Shown here piece by piece: positions 22,268 through 32,596 of a stretch of 64,000 nucleotides of DNA. How positions within the stretch are numbered: position 1 is the first letter of the stretch; every line of letters starts with the position of its first letter. The DNA is from Bactericera cockerelli. Lineage: Eukaryota > Arthropoda > Insecta > Hemiptera > Triozidae. The notes under the pieces are model-generated. The model was not told the DNA's origin. It worked only from the letters and a program-made list of their open reading frames with translations, and ran no database searches. Location of the stretch: NCBI GenBank assembly GCA_024516035.1, contig CM044959.1, positions 31,110,189-31,174,188 on the forward strand. The letters run 5' to 3'. Both the position numbers and the translations under genes were made by a program.

Positions 22268-24299
22268 CGCTATAGCGGATGACTATGAAACTTACTTTAA
22301 TTATTTTTTCCAATGTATTTTACTCTTGAAACATTCGTTAAGCTGCATAATTTATTCAATTAATTATTTGGATTCGTAGAGAACATTAAAAATACTAAAT
22401 TGTGATCTTAAGTCGAAATATGGCCATAAATCCTTAACGCTTGGGTGGGTAATCATGTCACCTATTTAATTCGATTCTCCGTTGAATTTCACCATCAAAA
22501 CACCCTTTACTTTGCACAATTGGGTGAACCGTCGGGAATATGGAATATACAGAGAAGCGTGATTTACGGGTTGTTTTCCTATGGTGCGTTTAAAAAGTGT
22601 ACACTCTGTATACATTTTTTTTACAATATTAAACTAGTTAAATCAGCTATCAGATGTATTATTCCAATTCAATTTTTCAAAATGCTTTAAAAAAATTGTC
22701 CGATTTAAAAATCGGACAAAACCCGATCTCAAAGGTATTTGGTAACAATGCATGGAAAATTTGCTTCCCCTTTTTTTTTCCTTCCAATCGAACATCGACA
22801 TTGACCTCAAAAGTTCGAAAGAAAATCAGACATTCGAAAATTTGCGACACTCAAATCGATTAAAGAAAACTATAGAGTAGGTATACCTGTAGATAGAAAG
22901 TCAGAAAGAAATAGAGAATGTGCAATGTCAAATAGTTGAAATGCTTTCGAAGTACTCATCTCGTTATGACCTTCAATAAGATGAAATACTGACACAATGA
23001 TTTAATCTCATCGATGTTTTTTTGAAAAGATCAAGGCTTCGTTAAATTCACTGCACGTGTGTACCTACCCATATACAGATAAACATTAGTTAGGTATGTA
23101 TCAGTAAGGGAATAAAATTGTACCCAGGGTAAAGAGACAAAGCTAGAGCTAGAATAATACCAAGTGGACAATCTTTCCCCTAAACAGTCTAACGAGGAAG
23201 TAGGTATTTATTTCCTTTGAATTAAAAGTCTTACCAATATGACCTCAATTCGTTTAAACTCATTAATTTATACTTTATAGGTATAAGTAGGAATCCCAGA
23301 GGTTTATAATACCGGGCCTAAGCCATGACAAGCCTGGAATATGTCGGCAAGAAGCAGCGATCTTCGCATCGCTGCGGCGATAACCGCTGCGCCGCGCGCG
23401 AACATTATTTTGCCAGCCCGACCCTGATTGGCCAAAAGTATGTCATTTCTATCACTGACCGTTAGTTGGAGGGTTCAACACCAGTGCGGATAGCAGTAAC
23501 ATCAGACGAAAGGAAACAAAGAGATTTCTCTAATCAATAAAAAATCATAATTATTGAATTTTTTATTGTAAAAAAAACTCGAACTATGCACTACATTCTA
23601 TTTTTTTATTATTAAAATAGTTATAGTGGTGGCACCCCCAAACTTTTTTCGCCTGCACCGCACAGTAAAAAAAATATTATGTCTAAAAATCACAGCAATT
23701 AAAAATCTCTGTGACATGACCATGCAGTTGAAAGCGACGTTAAACCCAAAAAAATCTCTTCGAACCGAGTAGGTTTTTGTTTTGCGTAACTCAATTTCCT
23801 TTTTAAAAGTATTTTTTTTCTCCGTGATGGCGATTTTACTGGCGGTTCCCAAACATATATAAACAAGATTTTGACCTGTTTCCCAAGGCACAAGGGTCAG
23901 AACGTCAGTGCGAACTGTTGTTAGGCAACATGCCTGAAGGCTTCAGTGCTCTAGGATAACCAGTAATCACATTGAGTGAGAGTCCTCTTTAATAAATGGT
24001 CATTTAGTTTTGCAGGACGAGACAATCTTCCTCTACTCTGAGCTCAGTTCAATCCATGTACACAGTTAATTTAGGTTATGTTTGTTTATAGTAAAACAAG
24101 ATTTTTGGAATGAACTTGCGATATTAGTATTTTTTCCTTCTACTAATTAACTTACGTCTTTTTTTCGTTATTGTAACGAAAGTTTGTAAGGATATTATTA
24201 TTATCTGTCTGGTTGTAGCTTTTCAGTGGAAACTCCATACAATCAACACTGCGACATAATGAGATCTATTGTAATTTTTAACCAGTTCATTCTATTTGG
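22268..24299. other. Intergenic, little recognised
   Basis: Contains a short SINE tail at about 23706-23752 (GACATGACCATGCAGTTGAA, AGCGACGTTAAACCC) and an unusually GC-rich, self-complementary patch at 23352-23402 (GCAGCGAT...ATCGCTGC, then GCGGCGATAACCGCTGCGCC). No gene seen. Confidence 0.5.
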
Positions 24300-24500
24300 T
24301 TTCAACGTCCTCAGAACAGGGGGTTTTACCCTTCATTTGTTGGAAATCATACCAGCTACGAACATTAACCACACCCAGCCTGGGTTCAGCCGGAAGTGCC
24401 AGCCTCACGTGTTCTTTACCTCGGAGGAACCCGGAATCGAACTCAGAATTTCTGGATCATGGGCAGTAGTCACTACCGTTACAACACCAAGGCTGGTTCT
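24300..24500 (-). mobile_element. tRNA-headed SINE carrying the 5S-SINE body
   Basis: On the minus strand the 5' part has a tRNA-like B box, CTGAGTTCGATTCCGGGTTC, preceded by GTAGTGACTACTGCCCATGA. It is followed by the same body as the 5S SINEs: CCAGGCTGGGTGTGGTTAAT, GTAGCTGGTATGATTTCC and GAAGGGTAAAACCC. No 5S-like sequence is present. This shows that one body is used with two kinds of head. Confidence 0.7.
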
Positions 24501-24934
24501 GTAAGAATAAATGTTGGTAACAATGAGTTCTGAGCTCAAGTCCAGAAACCAAACAGGAACCAATGGTCTCATAGCCTTATCAGTATCAGTCGACCACGGC
24601 GCGAAATACTAGAAACTAGACCAGTTCTTGTGGTATGATGGTTAGGAGTGCTTGATTTGGGAATGAAGTAGAGCATCAAACACTCTAGTTTATAAATGGC
24701 TCAAACCAAAAACCAAAAAAGATCCCCCAATGACATGAATTTATTATTATTACCTTTTGAGGATTAGTATATTACTTCCATAGTTACACAATTAGTATAC
24801 ATATTAGAACATTTAAAAACACATACTTTTTCAAGAATTCCTCGGAAAACAAACCTGAAAACACCATGGACAACAAACGCAAAATAATCGAGATAAAAAA
24901 ATCACAGATAAAATTAAGGAACATCGCTTGTTTT

Positions 24935-25157
24935 TCAGCTGTCTTCTGGTTTCTTCAAATACTTGATTATACCATCAGTCTTCTCCTCATTTTCTGATTC
25001 TTTCAGTTTTTTCTTAGGTGGAGGATTGCTCGAGAAGTTATCACTGATGAGGAATGGCTGATGCAGTACGGTGTGGAGACGAGCTGCTTTTGATGGACCT
25101 GCAGGAGATGGTTATTAGTGTTATTATATTTTGCTATGTCAAGCAACTCCATCCTGT

Positions 25158-25213
<56 letters not shown>

Positions 25214-28200
25214 TGTATGCAAAATATCTCAAGAAAGGTAAGTTCTAGAGCGATGAAATTTGGCATGTAGAGCTGCAGGGCGTGAAAAGTACGGACCCGG
25301 AACAATTTCATAAAAATCCACCATTTGGTTTTTTGGTTATATCTCCGGAAAAAATAAAAAATCTCGTAAACCATCAGCGTTATCGAAAACACTAATAAGA
25401 ATAAAATCGTATTTAATGGTGATCCAACACACATAATATGTGTAATATTATTACATACTTTGAATATCAATTTCTGACATTTTTGATATTTTCCCCATAA
25501 GCCCGTGGGTAAATTTTTGTACAATGATGAAATATGTGCAAATATCTCGTAAAAGATAAGAGATATGGATTTTTTTACTTGATAATATCGTTTTATATGT
25601 TAATTTTACCCATATTTTCAATACTTTCATTATTTTTTTTGTTGAAGTTTTGAAAATCTATCCTGAGAATGTGTTTATTTCTGACAGAACTTCAATTGTA
25701 ATAGAAAGACTTGTGATGTGCACACTAGTTTAATTTCATACTGATCAATCATAATCATACCGATTCCTGGACAAAGGGAGAGGGAGTCTTTGGTGGCTTT
25801 GACAATGGCTTCCAGAGAACCGAATGTGGTCAGCAGAGTCATGGCGTCAGTCTTGTTGATTGAGCGGACGCTGGTTAATGCTGATACAAGCTGGAATTGA
25901 ACAATATATTTGTTGAACTTGCTGGGTATGTGTGTGTGGAGTGTGGACACTGGACACACCTAACTCGAGAACCACATGCTTGATTGAATTGAATTTTGAT
26001 ATACTTGCTATTTTTTTTTTCTTCAAATACCTACACTTGAAAGTTATATATGTATTATAACAGTCAAGTTCACTGTTCATTATAAATAATTTAATTATTT
26101 ATGTTGAAAGCTGTTCACTACAAGACATTCAAGATATAAGTAACACCACGGACTGCCTATATGTATTTTGATTAAAGTTTAGTTTGCCTGTAAATAATCT
26201 GTTGAGTGGTAAATGTCCAGAGGGGTTTTTTATTCTACCCGACAGGGTTGTGCTGGCTAGATTTTTTGTTCAAACTCTTTCAAATAGCATATCACTATCT
26301 ATTATATTTTCTTATCTTAAGTAAGTTATTGTGTTCGTTTTTGTAAATTTTTGTCTAGCTTGTCTGTCAAAAACGTGAACGCGCCAATGAGGAGATCATG
26401 CTATTTTTTTAATGGCAAAGGGTTTGTTCATCACGAACGCCTAACCCAAGGCATAACAATTGTTACTCACAAAATCAAAGAGAATTCTTTTGTGTGAGTA
26501 AGTACAAAAATAAGAAGTACCTGTGGAGGTAAATCGCGTGCAAACTGAACAATGTACAGCAAGGATTCCACTGAGTGCAACCATTTGTTGTGTAACGCTG
26601 CGCAATGTTCAATGCTTCAATTTTTCGTTAAGATCAAATGAGATCGAATCCCACTGATTTCCCAACACTTTGCAACACTTTTCCTATTTAAAATTCGAGA
26701 CAAAACGTTGCGCTGCGTTGCACAACAAAATGTTGTTCTACCTGTTTTGCATCCCAAGTCCCAAATGGAGCGGTACACTTATGTCCAAGTGCCGCACTTG
26801 CGATTGCTCTCCAGGTTCTCTAGGGCCTTTGCTTCTCTCCTGTATTTTTTTAATATTCATTAAAAGAAAAATGTTTTATGTGCCTATCTGTGTAAATTTA
26901 AAATATACATATACTAATGTTGTTTGTACAAATATGTATATCATTAGATTACAAGCCCCTTTGTATATAAAAGTCAGCATGACCTTCACATTTTCGACCA
27001 ACACACGTAAGGCCACTTTTAAAAAATCATATTTTTTAAACAGATCTTGTACAAACCTTGGCGTGAGGATCCATATCTTGCTTTTCCATAATCATATCAG
27101 GAGGCTTATTTTCAAATACTTTATATGTTTCTATCATTTGGCCAGCTTCCTCTGGGCTCCAAGCCAGCATGAGAGTTAAATCACAAATGAGACACACACG
27201 AGTTAAGTATTTCAATGAGTGGTGAGGATCTTTGCTATCCACCTGGAAATTTGGAGAAAATGCATAGAATACTAACTTGTATTATCAAAGTTACTGTAGT
27301 TTAACCACTTGTACATTTTTAGGACTTATCTATACTTATAAAAGAGAGTTTCACTCACTGACTGACTGACTGACTGACTGATTCATCACTGTTTCTCCGA
27401 ACTGGTAAGTCCTAGGAAGCTGAAATTTGGTAGGTAGCTTTGTCTTTTAGTCTAGATGTGCAATAAGACGGGATTTTTCGAAATTCCCACTACAACACCT
27501 GCCATTGGCGAAAAAGGATTTTTTGCTTTCACGGCCATGCCTCGGCCCGCAAAGCGGGCGATAGCCCGCTAGTATTTTGTATATTTTCAAATATGGTCCG
27601 AAAGCATCTTACAATGGTCACATAAAAAGAAAGAAAAGTATGAAAACAAAGCAGGTTGAAAAAAAAAATTACAATATTAACACATAAGCACAATAGCATT
27701 GTAGCATAAAGTGTCATCTGTCACACCCCTACTTGTTCCAAATAATCGTCAAGGTACTCCTGATAAGAAAAATAGGCTTTTTCCTCAAACCCTTAGCTTT
27801 AATTTGAAACAATATTTCCGATTAAGACTTTATAGTCCGCGGCAGTTTATTGTAAAATTTGTACAACGAAAAAAATTGTGCCATTCTAGTTTTTCTTTAA
27901 TCTTGTGAAAGGGGTTTAGCTTGGCCATTTAGCTCTTGGCATAAATGTATACTATCTTACCTAAAGGGTAGTTGATAATAAGCTAAGGATGAGACTAAGG
28001 TGCAGAGCTTAAGTATCTTCAATTCTTTACACTGGGTTATACTTATACCACCATCAGTTCGGACTCCAGCAGAACTCTGCTTTTACTGCTTATTAAAAGG
28101 ATGGAAAACAAAAGTTCTACACAAAATTGTCTGATCCATAGGATCAAGGACCCATTTGCTGGAATTTATCTAAGTGCTCACATTTGTAGACCTTTAAGTA

Positions 28201-31200
28201 CTCTAGACCGAGGAGCATCCATTTGCCAATTAAACAGACCTACTCGTAATAATTTAGAATCTGTTTTTCTTTTTGGTTTAACGGTTATATCACGACGGGG
28301 GTGTTACCCTCCATTTGCAGGAAACTCACAAACTTGCTACCCACATTAACCTCACCCAGCCTGGGTTGGGCCAGAATCCCAGCAGCATCACGAAGTCTTC
28401 ACTTCTCTATGAAAACAAGAACCTTAAAGAACGCCTGACATATTTGTTTAAATATTAATTATGCAATGTGCGAGTAAGTATAATATGTAAAATTAAGTTA
28501 GGTACATGGCATTTTTCCCCTCCCACCAGAAATTTAGAATCAAAAGTTTAGATAGTAATATCATCTCATATACAGTGTTTTCATGAATTCATGGGACTTA
28601 ACCACTTTAAAACTATACAATATCTTGTTTTTTACTTTCCTTATCGTATAATGAGGAAAGTATTGTATTCGTCGAAAATTTGACCTACCAGTTTTTCACA
28701 TTTCTGGACGAATCACAGCCTTAGGATATCAAAAAGTTGTTTTCGGCCATTGGTCCGTCCGTCCGTGTGTGTAAACACACTAAACACAAAATTTCGAGAA
28801 CGGTAAAATTTAGCTAGAGATTTGAAATTTGGTATGTAAGTTTTTTTTTTTTTATTTTTTTTTTATTATCAGAAGATAGACTCTTAATATATTTCTTTTT
28901 TTTTAGGTTGTAAAAAGTTTTTTTTAGGTTGTATGTAAGTTGATTTTATATCCCACACGAACCACGAAAGCTAAATTGTTTGGGTTAAAATGGGCCGCAA
29001 AAGCCGTTCTTTTGGATTGATTAAAGATACAAAAAATTGGAGATTTTTTTCTTCTTCTAATCTTAGAACTAGAAAATAAAAGGGGTTTACTTCAATCATT
29101 TTTTGTTGTTGATATTTTCAACTTTTGGAACCCCCCCCAATTTACCAGTATTATGGAGGGTTCTGTATGGACCACCTTTTTTACTATTTACCTTAGATGG
29201 GGTTTGTGACAAATCAAATCGATGATTTTGAAGTGCTGATTACGAATTTGAGATTATTTTTTATCAAACTCTTACCGTTGAGTAACTTGTGGCGGAATTT
29301 GACTTATTTTCGAGTGATAAGGAAAGTTGTGTGGTGTCACACCAGTTTATTTTACTATAATTCCACCACTGCTTGCTGCTTCACGTGAAAGCAGCTACTC
29401 ATTTTTCCTTACGAAGAATGAGTGAATTCCGAACATCCAAGTACAGAGCAGAAAAATTCCTGCTCCGCTGGGGACCGAATTCACTAACTCAGGTCACCAT
29501 GAGTGCAATGCCAAGCGCGCTAACTCACTTGGCCAGGGTGACTACAAACAAAACATTATAATCTTGGACCGAAATAAAAAAATGGCGGCCTCCGAATGGA
29601 GGGTAAAACCCTCTTCTTGACACTAGTGTCTTCTCTAGTAGTGTATTCCATGATATCATCACAGGTAAATAATAATAATCAAACACTACGACCGAGGTGT
29701 GAAGAACGCCCTATACAAAAAAAGAGACAGCGCGGCAGAGTGTAAGGTAACGGAATAATAATATTAAATCAAGATTGAACTTAACCTCTGATCATGGCCA
29801 GGGGCAGATGTTTCTCAATCTAACTCAACGGACCTAATTATTATTTACTAGTGCTGATATCATGTGATACACCACTAGAGAAGGTAAAAAGTCTAAACAC
29901 TTACTGTTTAGGAGACAATCGACCTGACTTCCAGCTTTCTCAAACCATCATTTTTTGTTATTGTTGATAAAAGATAAATGTTTTGTTTTCACCTAAGTAC
30001 TTAATGAACACACTGTATATAATTAATAAAATCACTTGTTTTAACATGGAACTCACCAAGACAAGAAGAACTCTAAGTTCATAAAGTTTGCCTAAAGCTT
30101 TGATTCTATCAGCTATGTAGTCTGGTTTCAGGGCATGATATTTGATGGACAGGAAAAGAGCACAGGTTGTTCTACCCATGACATAGTCAGGAACAATACG
30201 CTCATCATACTCCCATGGGACTTTCCCAATGTGTTTTAGTAGTGGGTTCCCTTTCTGAAATAAACAAATATTAATCAACACATTAATACACATGGAAAAC
30301 CACAGAGAGTGTGGTTTGTTCTTATCTATTGAAGTTGCATACTGGACAGTCCATGGATTTTTTTTTTCTTATTTCTTATTAAAATTAATCAAAATTGTTA
30401 CAATAAAAAAATCAATAGCAGCTAGACGCTTCTTTTATTTATTTATTCTAACATCTCTTAATACTCTACAATCTATACATCTGCACACCAAATTACATCA
30501 AGTAGTTTTGTTTGTAGGGGTCAAGTAGTCTTGAAACTTGAAAGAGGTAGAAATAATATATTTTAAATGACCAATTTGGAGTCAAGGAACCCCAAAAGAT
30601 CCATTTCTGGTGAAAACTTGACTTATTTTTCATATTTTTGTTGTTGTTGTTGTTGTAATGACTATAAACAGGGAGTAGACCAGCAGTCTGGCTGGGGGAC
30701 TATAAACAGGGAAATGAAACAGCCAACAAACCTGTCTTGGATTCACAAGTATAGCATTGGCAGATTTTGAGGTGACAGACTTGCTGGGCTGATTTGATTC
30801 AGATACATTATCTGGAGCAGAAGGGATTGTATCTGAAAATAATAAGTTCAGTAAGATGATATTAAAAAAAGTCTTTGATGAGCTCATAACAAAGTGCATG
30901 AAGGTATAAATTACAACATACCTATATAAATAAATATAAACCGTTCTGGGCTTAAAAGCTTTACTTATAAAACTTTGCCCTTAAAAGATTTTCTATTATT
31001 AGAAACCCTTGATAATAATCACAAAGTGACTGTAAAAGGTACTACATTAAAATATATCATCTTCAACCATCAATAATATTCCAATATAAATCTTGTAATG
31101 CTGCCACTGGTTGTTGCCCACTCTACCTCAATTGTACAGCATGTAGCTAAGGAAGGAACCAACATCCAAAGTACAAAACTGAAAAAATTACAACCCAGCC

Positions 31201-31386
31201 GGAATTTGAACCTGGGTAACCTGGAGTGCTAGCTGAGCATGGCCAAGGTGACTACTATTGACACAAATATGTTAAAAAAAAAAAACATTAAAAAAGATTT
31301 GATTTACCTTTTGATGAAGAGGCTGTCTCTCTTTCCATTGAACAAGAGTCGCAGGGTGTATCACTACTATCACTGCTCCCGTTTAT
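24935..31386 (-). CDS. ERCC1: ERCC1, XPF partner in nucleotide excision repair (5' end uncertain)
   Basis: ERCC1 forms the structure-specific endonuclease with XPF that cuts 5' of DNA lesions in nucleotide excision and crosslink repair. Exons read on the minus strand: 31318 to about 31386, 30732-30832, 30057-30254, 27057-27242, 25761-25890 and 24935-25098, all with GT-AG borders and matching phase. The central nuclease-like domain is clear (NPLLKHIGKVPWEYDE, IVPDYVMGRTTCALFLS, LRVLLVLVDSKDP, LMLAWSPEEAG), followed by the helix-hairpin-helix pair that binds XPF (SINKTDAMTLLTTFGSLEAI, LCPGIGPSKAARLHTVLHQP). A charged tail ends LKKPEDS. No catalytic motif is expected, because nuclease activity resides in XPF. 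The first exon given is the earliest I can support; its 5' splice border is a guess. The in-frame ATG in it (MERETASSSK) has weak context, and a further upstream exon is likely. Confidence 0.93.
25159..25210 (+). repeat. (GT)26 microsatellite in ERCC1 intron 5
   Basis: An uninterrupted GT run. It is followed by ATATCTCAAGAAAGG and GATGAAATTTGGCATGTAGA, wording common at the ends of dispersed repeats, so the microsatellite probably marks one end of an old element reaching to about 25560. Confidence 0.9.
27329..27572 (+). mobile_element. Non-autonomous Helitron, 244 bp
   Basis: Starts TCTATACTTATAAAAGAGAG after a host A and ends CTAG before a host T, the A^T insertion rule of Helitrons. A perfect GC hairpin (GCCCGC AAA GCGGGC, 27545-27559) precedes the CTAG end by 9 bases. 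A GACT tetranucleotide run lies near the 5' end (about 27355-27382). No target duplication and no terminal inverted repeats, as expected. It lies in the 2.8-kb ERCC1 intron between exons 27057-27242 and 30057-30254. Confidence 0.93.
28278..28409 (-). mobile_element. 5S-type SINE body, truncated
   Basis: Reverse complement of the body from GAAGTGAAGACTTCGTGATG through CCCAGGCTGGGTGAGGTTAA to GGAGGGTAACACCC and CGTGATATAACC. The 5S head has been lost. Confidence 0.75.
28632..29350 (+). mobile_element. Repeat family K, ~0.7 kb copy
   Basis: Begins with a hairpin ACTTTCCTTATCGTATAATGAGGAAAGTAT and ends GTGATAAGGAAAGTTGTGTG followed by TCACACCAG. The start is therefore inversely repeated at the end (CTTTCCTTATC). 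The interior contains GAAAATTTGACCTACCAG, TTGAAATTTGGTATG and runs of T. A second copy at 55661-56300 is an insertion absent from the sister arm of the E palindrome, showing that the family was mobile. No ORF. Confidence 0.7.
29351..29545 (-). mobile_element. tRNA-derived SINE (family T), 5' two-thirds
   Basis: Minus strand GTCACCCTGGCCAAGTGAGT, TAGCGCGCTTGGCATTGCAC, then TCGGTCCCCAGCGGAGCAGG. The B box carries a small insertion (GAGTTAGTGAATTCGGTCCC). The body shares ATGAGTAGCTGCTTTCACGT with the other copies. Confidence 0.8.
29630..29883. mobile_element. MITE, 254 bp, long imperfect terminal inverted repeats
   Basis: CTTCTCTAGTAGTGTATTCC with ATGATATCATCACAGGTAAA at the left pairs with the complement of GATATCATGTGATACACCAC plus TAGAGAAG at the right, over about 45 bp. 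The interior (ACTACGACCGAGGTGTGAAG) resembles a segment at 45000-45060. No convincing target duplication. It lies in the same ERCC1 intron as the Helitron. Confidence 0.75.
31155..31253 (-). mobile_element. tRNA-derived SINE (family T), diverged fragment
   Basis: Minus strand GTAGTCACCTTGGCCATGCT, then ACCCAGGTTCAAATTCCGGC. Same order of tRNA-like boxes as family T but older. It ends just outside the first recognised ERCC1 exon. Confidence 0.6.
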
Positions 31387-31689
31387 CTGACCATCACAGT
31401 TTAGAGAATTGGCATTTTAAGATCATAAACTGTTATCTTAGTAGGATATATAAATATATTCTCATTTCAAAAATATATATGTAAGTAAATAAAAGTTATA
31501 TTTGTTTTTATTTATTATATAATATATTATGAATCATTATATCAGTTGTCTAGATTTAGCCTGTCTGGACTGTGGATACTCATGAATAGTGTGGATGTAT
31601 ACTTTTAACTTTATGACTCTTGACTAGAAGACTCCATTCCCAGCAGTCAGAGGTTTAGTGACAAAAATGTCAGTTATTAACAGGGGTTT

Positions 31690-31813
31690 TACATCCCATT
31701 CAACTACTAGGGTCATCTCAAGATGGGGGTGTTACCCTCCAGTTGCAGAATATTCACAGACGTACCCACATTGATCTCACCCAGCCTGGGTTGGGCCGGA
31801 GTGCCAGCATCAG
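31690..31813 (-). mobile_element. 5S-type SINE body, truncated
   Basis: Minus strand GATGCTGGCACTCCGGCCCA, CCCAGGCTGGGTGAGATCAA and GGAGGGTAACACCC. The head is absent; it is followed within 25 bp by another copy in the same orientation. Confidence 0.75.
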
Positions 31814-31835
31814 CTAGAATTTTTATTTTCTTGGG

Positions 31836-32048
31836 TTTTAAGTTCCTTACAAAAACTAGGTCATGTCGAGACGGGGGTGTTACTCTCCATTTGCAGGAAA
31901 CTCACAAACCTGCTACCCACATTGACCTCACCCAGCCGCGATTGGGACGGATTGCCAGCATCACGAAATCTTCACCTCACTGGACGTTGCTTAACTTCGG
32001 TGATCATACGAGATACGAGGACCGGTACATTCAACGCGTGAATGCGCC
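31836..32048 (-). mobile_element. 5S-type SINE, near full length
   Basis: Minus strand CGCGTTGAATGTACCGGTCC, CGTATGATCACCGAAGTTAA, GCAACGTCCAGTGAGGTGAA, GATTTCGTGATGCTGGCAAT, then the body to GGAGAGTAACACCC and GACATGACCTAG. The 5S-like part preserves GATCACCGAAGTTAAGC exactly. Confidence 0.85.
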
Positions 32049-32399
32049 AACGTTTCGTTATCAAGTTCTTTTGTACAAATTTCAAATTAAATATGCATTT
32101 AATTTTTTTGAATATTTGGCGCGGTAAATCGGACCGTATATTAGACTTTCATTTGAGACAAATTTCAGACCGTAAACTAGACTCTCATTAAAAAAAATAT
32201 CTATGCAATAAAATAAATAAAATAGGTATTAAGTTATATAATGTGATAATTATTTTTTAGAATAGGTAAAAATAAAATAGGTAGGTAGAATAGAAGTAGA
32301 AAACTCATGTGTCAAGTTGTCATTGTCAAAATAATTTATTTTGATGGTGTTAATAGAAGGTTTGAAGTGTAAACGGGCCTTTTTGATTTGCAACTTGTA

Positions 32400-32460
32400 G
32401 TTTAGGAGTGCAGAAGTGACGTCACTTTTTGTTTCGGAAACATGCGCAGTGAATTAAACT
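32400..32460. promoter_or_regulatory. Likely bidirectional ERCC1/VAP promoter: palindromic CRE plus NRF1-like site
   Basis: AAGTGACGTCACTT at 32414-32427 contains the full palindromic cAMP-response element TGACGTCA. Twenty bases on, CATGCGCAGT (32441-32450) resembles a half NRF1 site. The sites lie 147-183 bp upstream of the VAP start codon, in the gap between two divergent housekeeping genes. The motifs are seen; promoter activity in either direction is inferred. Confidence 0.6.
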
Positions 32461-32596
32461 GATTAGGCTAAAAAATTGAAAATTTCGTTCGATTTTGATC
32501 AAATAAAAAATTACGTTATTTTTACTTCGCTTACTTTGCTCTCAAGTTTTTCTACACTATTCAAATTTTTTGGTGTAATTGTTTCAAGTTGCAAAA

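Noticed and set aside
25003..25524. 173-codon minus-strand ORF with a run of HT dipeptides
   Set aside because: Created by the GT microsatellite in an ERCC1 intron and by overlap with the last ERCC1 exon in the wrong frame.
26670..27179. 169-codon plus-strand ORF
   Set aside because: Lies antisense to an ERCC1 exon and in intron sequence; no similarity recognised.
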